Positions 6,178 through 7,351 of a stretch of DNA of 7,351 nucleotides are shown here, piece after piece. Origin of the DNA: Legionella genomosp. 1 (GTDB lineage: Bacteria; Pseudomonadota; Gammaproteobacteria; Legionellales; Legionellaceae); contig CAMDJY010000072.1 in the NCBI GenBank assembly GCA_945901145.1, forward strand, positions 1 to 7,351, in the 5' to 3' direction. Numbering within the stretch: the stretch's first letter is position 1; the number at the start of each line of letters is the position of its first letter. The position numbers were made by a program, and so were the translations under genes. The notes under the pieces were generated by a model. The model was given only the letters and a program-made list of their open reading frames with translations. It was not told the DNA's origin and made no database searches.

Positions 6178-6182
6178 AACGT

Positions 6183-6188
6183 CTCCTT
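6183..6188 (-). promoter_or_regulatory. Ribosome-binding site that fixes the fur start
   Basis: On the minus strand AAGGAG is followed by ACGTT and then GTG 6177. This spacing of 5 nt is nearly ideal and makes the in-frame GTG at 6192, which lies upstream of it, an unlikely start. Confidence 0.7.
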
Positions 6189-6192
6189 CCAC

Positions 6193-6261
6193 GACATAAA
6201 AAACTAGATTGTTTTTAGCACCTAGTATAGTATGACGATATTTTTGAATTGAGGCAAAAAA
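6193..6261. promoter_or_regulatory. Divergent fur-bamE promoter region
   Basis: This short AT-rich gap must carry promoters for both divergent genes. For fur, a TATACT -10 (minus strand, 6224-6229) lies at a workable distance from GTG 6177, with only a poor -35 (TCAATT, 17 bp away). For bamE, TATAGT (6226-6231) overlaps the same bases, and GAGG at 6251-6254 is its ribosome-binding site. The two -10 elements overlap, so the two promoters may compete. Assignments are weak. Confidence 0.3.
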
Positions 6262-6570
6262 ATGCTAAGCTTTTCACGCATTTTAATGATTTTTTCATTA
6301 TTATCTCTCGTGTGCTGCACCACATATGATTTTTCACGACGGATTGTTCAACAAGGCAATCTTCTAGCGCCGAAAACAGTCGATAAACTTACGTTAGGCA
6401 TTAGTAAACAAGACGTTGCCATTTTAATGGGGACAAGCTTATTAAGCCCCATGTTTAATAATAATCGCTGGGATTATGCATATACCCGACGCAAAGGCTC
6501 TACCTCCAACACCGTGCGCCATATCAGCCTCTATTTTTCTCACGATAGACTCTCAAAAATTGAAATGTAA
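6262..6570 (+). CDS. bamE: Outer membrane assembly lipoprotein BamE
   Basis: BamE (formerly SmpA/OmlA) is a small lipoprotein on the inner face of the outer membrane. It stabilises the BamA-BamD contact in the machine that inserts beta-barrel proteins. The 102-residue product has a signal peptide (LMIFSLLSLV) and a lipobox at LVCC, most likely with Cys19 lipidated; Cys18 next to it is unusual at -1. The SmpA/OmlA domain is clear: VQQGNLL (29-35), KLTLGISKQDVAILMGTSLLS, then NNNRWDYAYTRR, ending in an ISLYFSHDRLSKIE strand. The length is slightly below E. coli BamE (113). ATG 6262 follows GAGG with 7 nt spacing. It is divergent from fur, an arrangement conserved in many gammaproteobacteria, and its stop is 4 nt from the end of the convergent epmC. 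The protein is essential or important for envelope integrity in most species studied. Confidence 0.93.
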   Translation: MLSFSRILMIFSLLSLVCCTTYDFSRRIVQQGNLLAPKTVDKLTLGISKQDVAILMGTSLLSPMFNNNRWDYAYTRRKGSTSNTVRHISLYFSHDRLSKIEM

Positions 6571-6574
6571 GATA

Positions 6575-7063
6575 TCACCCATAAAACGCTTTGAGTGCAC
6601 GATAAAATTTTAAAGCACGTGGACTTAAGCCCTGATCATAGTAGTGCTGAACTTGGGCGCAGACGGCTTGTTTAAAGCCTGAGATATCCACTGCCCCACC
6701 GCTTAAATTGTCAAGACTTAATTGAAACGGATAATTTGTCGCCTCAGATAAAATCCATTCCAAAGCTTGTGGCTTAATTTCTACGTGTTGAAACAAAAGT
6801 TGTTGCGCCTCTGTTCGACCATCCGGCGCATACCAATAGCCATAATCAACCAGTTGACGGCGCTTGGCTCCAGCAATCAACCAATGTGCGCATTCATGTA
6901 AAGCACTACTAAAAAATCCGTGCGCAAACACAATTTGATGATAGGGTGTGCATCGATCAGCAGGTAAATATACCGGCTCTTCATCGCCTTTGACCAAACG
7001 CGTATTATAGTTTATTTCAAAACAATCACTAAAAATGTGAATTAAATCTTGATAATGATGCAT
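6575..7063 (-). CDS. epmC: Elongation factor P hydroxylase EpmC (YfcM family)
   Basis: EpmC hydroxylates the lysyl-lysine side chain that EpmA and EpmB place on elongation factor P, the factor that helps ribosomes through proline runs. The 162-residue protein follows E. coli EpmC nearly end to end: NTRLVKGDEEPVYLPAD (20-36), IVFAHGFFSSALHE, LVDYGYWYAPDGR (71-83), VEIKPQALEW and YPFQLSLDNL. The likely metal site His56-Glu57-x2-His60 (HECAH) is kept. E. coli EpmC (182) has about 20 more residues at its C-terminus, so this is a natural short form. ATG 7063 (MHHYQDLIHIF) is chosen because it aligns with the E. coli start and lies 13 nt after the rnfH stop. A longer frame from 7132 would overlap rnfH by 56 nt and has no family support. 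The ribosome-binding site is weak, suggesting coupling to rnfH translation. Modification of EF-P here would also need epmA and epmB elsewhere. Confidence 0.93.
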   Translation of the reverse strand: MHHYQDLIHIFSDCFEINYNTRLVKGDEEPVYLPADRCTPYHQIVFAHGFFSSALHECAHWLIAGAKRRQLVDYGYWYAPDGRTEAQQLLFQHVEIKPQALEWILSEATNYPFQLSLDNLSGGAVDISGFKQAVCAQVQHYYDQGLSPRALKFYRALKAFYG

Positions 7064-7076
7064 ATTGTTAATCGCT

Positions 7077-7351
7077 TTACACCAATTTTTGACGCAAGCC
7101 TGCACGTTGTCGTCTTTTTTCCTTAGGATCACTCAGTAAAGGACGATAGATTTCAACGCGGTCACCAGGTCTTACCTCTGTATTGAGCGTAACAGATTTT
7201 GAAAAAATACCGACAGGCAGCCCAAGGGTTTCAGGATAAACCTGAAATATATTAGATTGACGCAAAATATCTTCCACTGTAAGCCCATGAACATAGGGCA
7301 ACACCGCATGAAAAATTTCACCATCTATCGGAATATAAACAAGTTCAATCT
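7077..7351 (-). CDS. rnfH: RnfH family ubiquitin-fold protein, partial (5' end outside window)
   Basis: The frame runs to the window edge on the minus strand, giving 90 residues and the stop; only the first few codons are missing. It opens with IELVYIPIDGEIFHAVLPY, the first beta strands typical of RnfH (UPF0125). LTVEDILRQSNI and LPVGIFSKSVTL follow, then RPGDRVEIYRPLLSDPKEKR, the family signature near the C-terminus, and a basic tail. RnfH is a small beta-grasp protein that usually sits next to the toxin-like gene ratA and near smpB and bamE; its biochemical role is not settled, despite a name taken from a link to the Rnf complex. GTG 7304 is an internal Val codon, not the start, since the conserved N-terminal strand lies upstream of it. 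It is first in a probable operon with epmC. ratA is expected just beyond the window. Confidence 0.92.
   Translation of the reverse strand, partial: IELVYIPIDGEIFHAVLPYVHGLTVEDILRQSNIFQVYPETLGLPVGIFSKSVTLNTEVRPGDRVEIYRPLLSDPKEKRRQRAGLRQKLV

Noticed and set aside
6178..6192. Longer Fur starting at GTG 6192
   Set aside because: The extra residues would be encoded by the ribosome-binding site of the better start at GTG 6177.
7064..7132. Longer EpmC starting at 7132
   Set aside because: It would overlap the conserved C-terminal coding region of rnfH by 56 nt, and the extra 23 residues do not resemble EpmC proteins.

Overview
The window looks like a chromosomal segment of a gammaproteobacterium, most likely of the Legionellales (Legionella/Coxiella side). 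This is inference. It rests on the low-GC base composition, a short 136-residue Fur whose start and core read like the Legionella form, the fur / bamE / rnfH neighbourhood, and a coiled-coil plus double-hydrophobic hypothetical protein of a kind common in that order. No rRNA, tRNA, CRISPR array or intact insertion sequence is visible.

Left part (1-3705). A hypothetical protein with a long helical region and two C-terminal hydrophobic segments (28-741, +) converges on a zinc-ribbon Nudix hydrolase (785-1342, -). A broken gene follows (1437-2130, +). Its three reading-frame pieces join into one protein of about 231 residues if one base is restored at each of two homopolymer runs. It converges on a full-length FeS-type photolyase/cryptochrome (2161-3705, -) with all four iron-sulfur cysteines.

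Middle part (3706-5206). The stretch between the photolyase and the next gene holds what looks like the C-terminal end of a HigA-type antitoxin on the minus strand, a terminator-like hairpin, and an AT-rich block with a 13-bp direct repeat and an 11-bp perfect inverted repeat. This block overlaps an extended -10 promoter for an AAA ATPase of the DUF4143 type (3932-5074, +). This is the most accessory-looking part of the window. A strong sigma70-type promoter then precedes a two-BON-domain exported protein (5207-5794, +).

Right part (5767-7351). This is the conserved core. fur (-) overlaps the 3' end of the BON gene tail to tail. bamE (+) is divergent from fur. epmC and rnfH (both -) follow as a probable two-gene operon converging on bamE, and rnfH runs off the window. 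The roles are iron control, outer-membrane protein assembly, EF-P modification and a small ubiquitin-fold protein.

I did not find a clear new multi-gene system. The best leads are the twice-frameshifted gene, the eroded toxin-antitoxin relic with its operator-like repeats next to the DUF4143 ATPase, and the unrecognised membrane-associated protein at the left edge.
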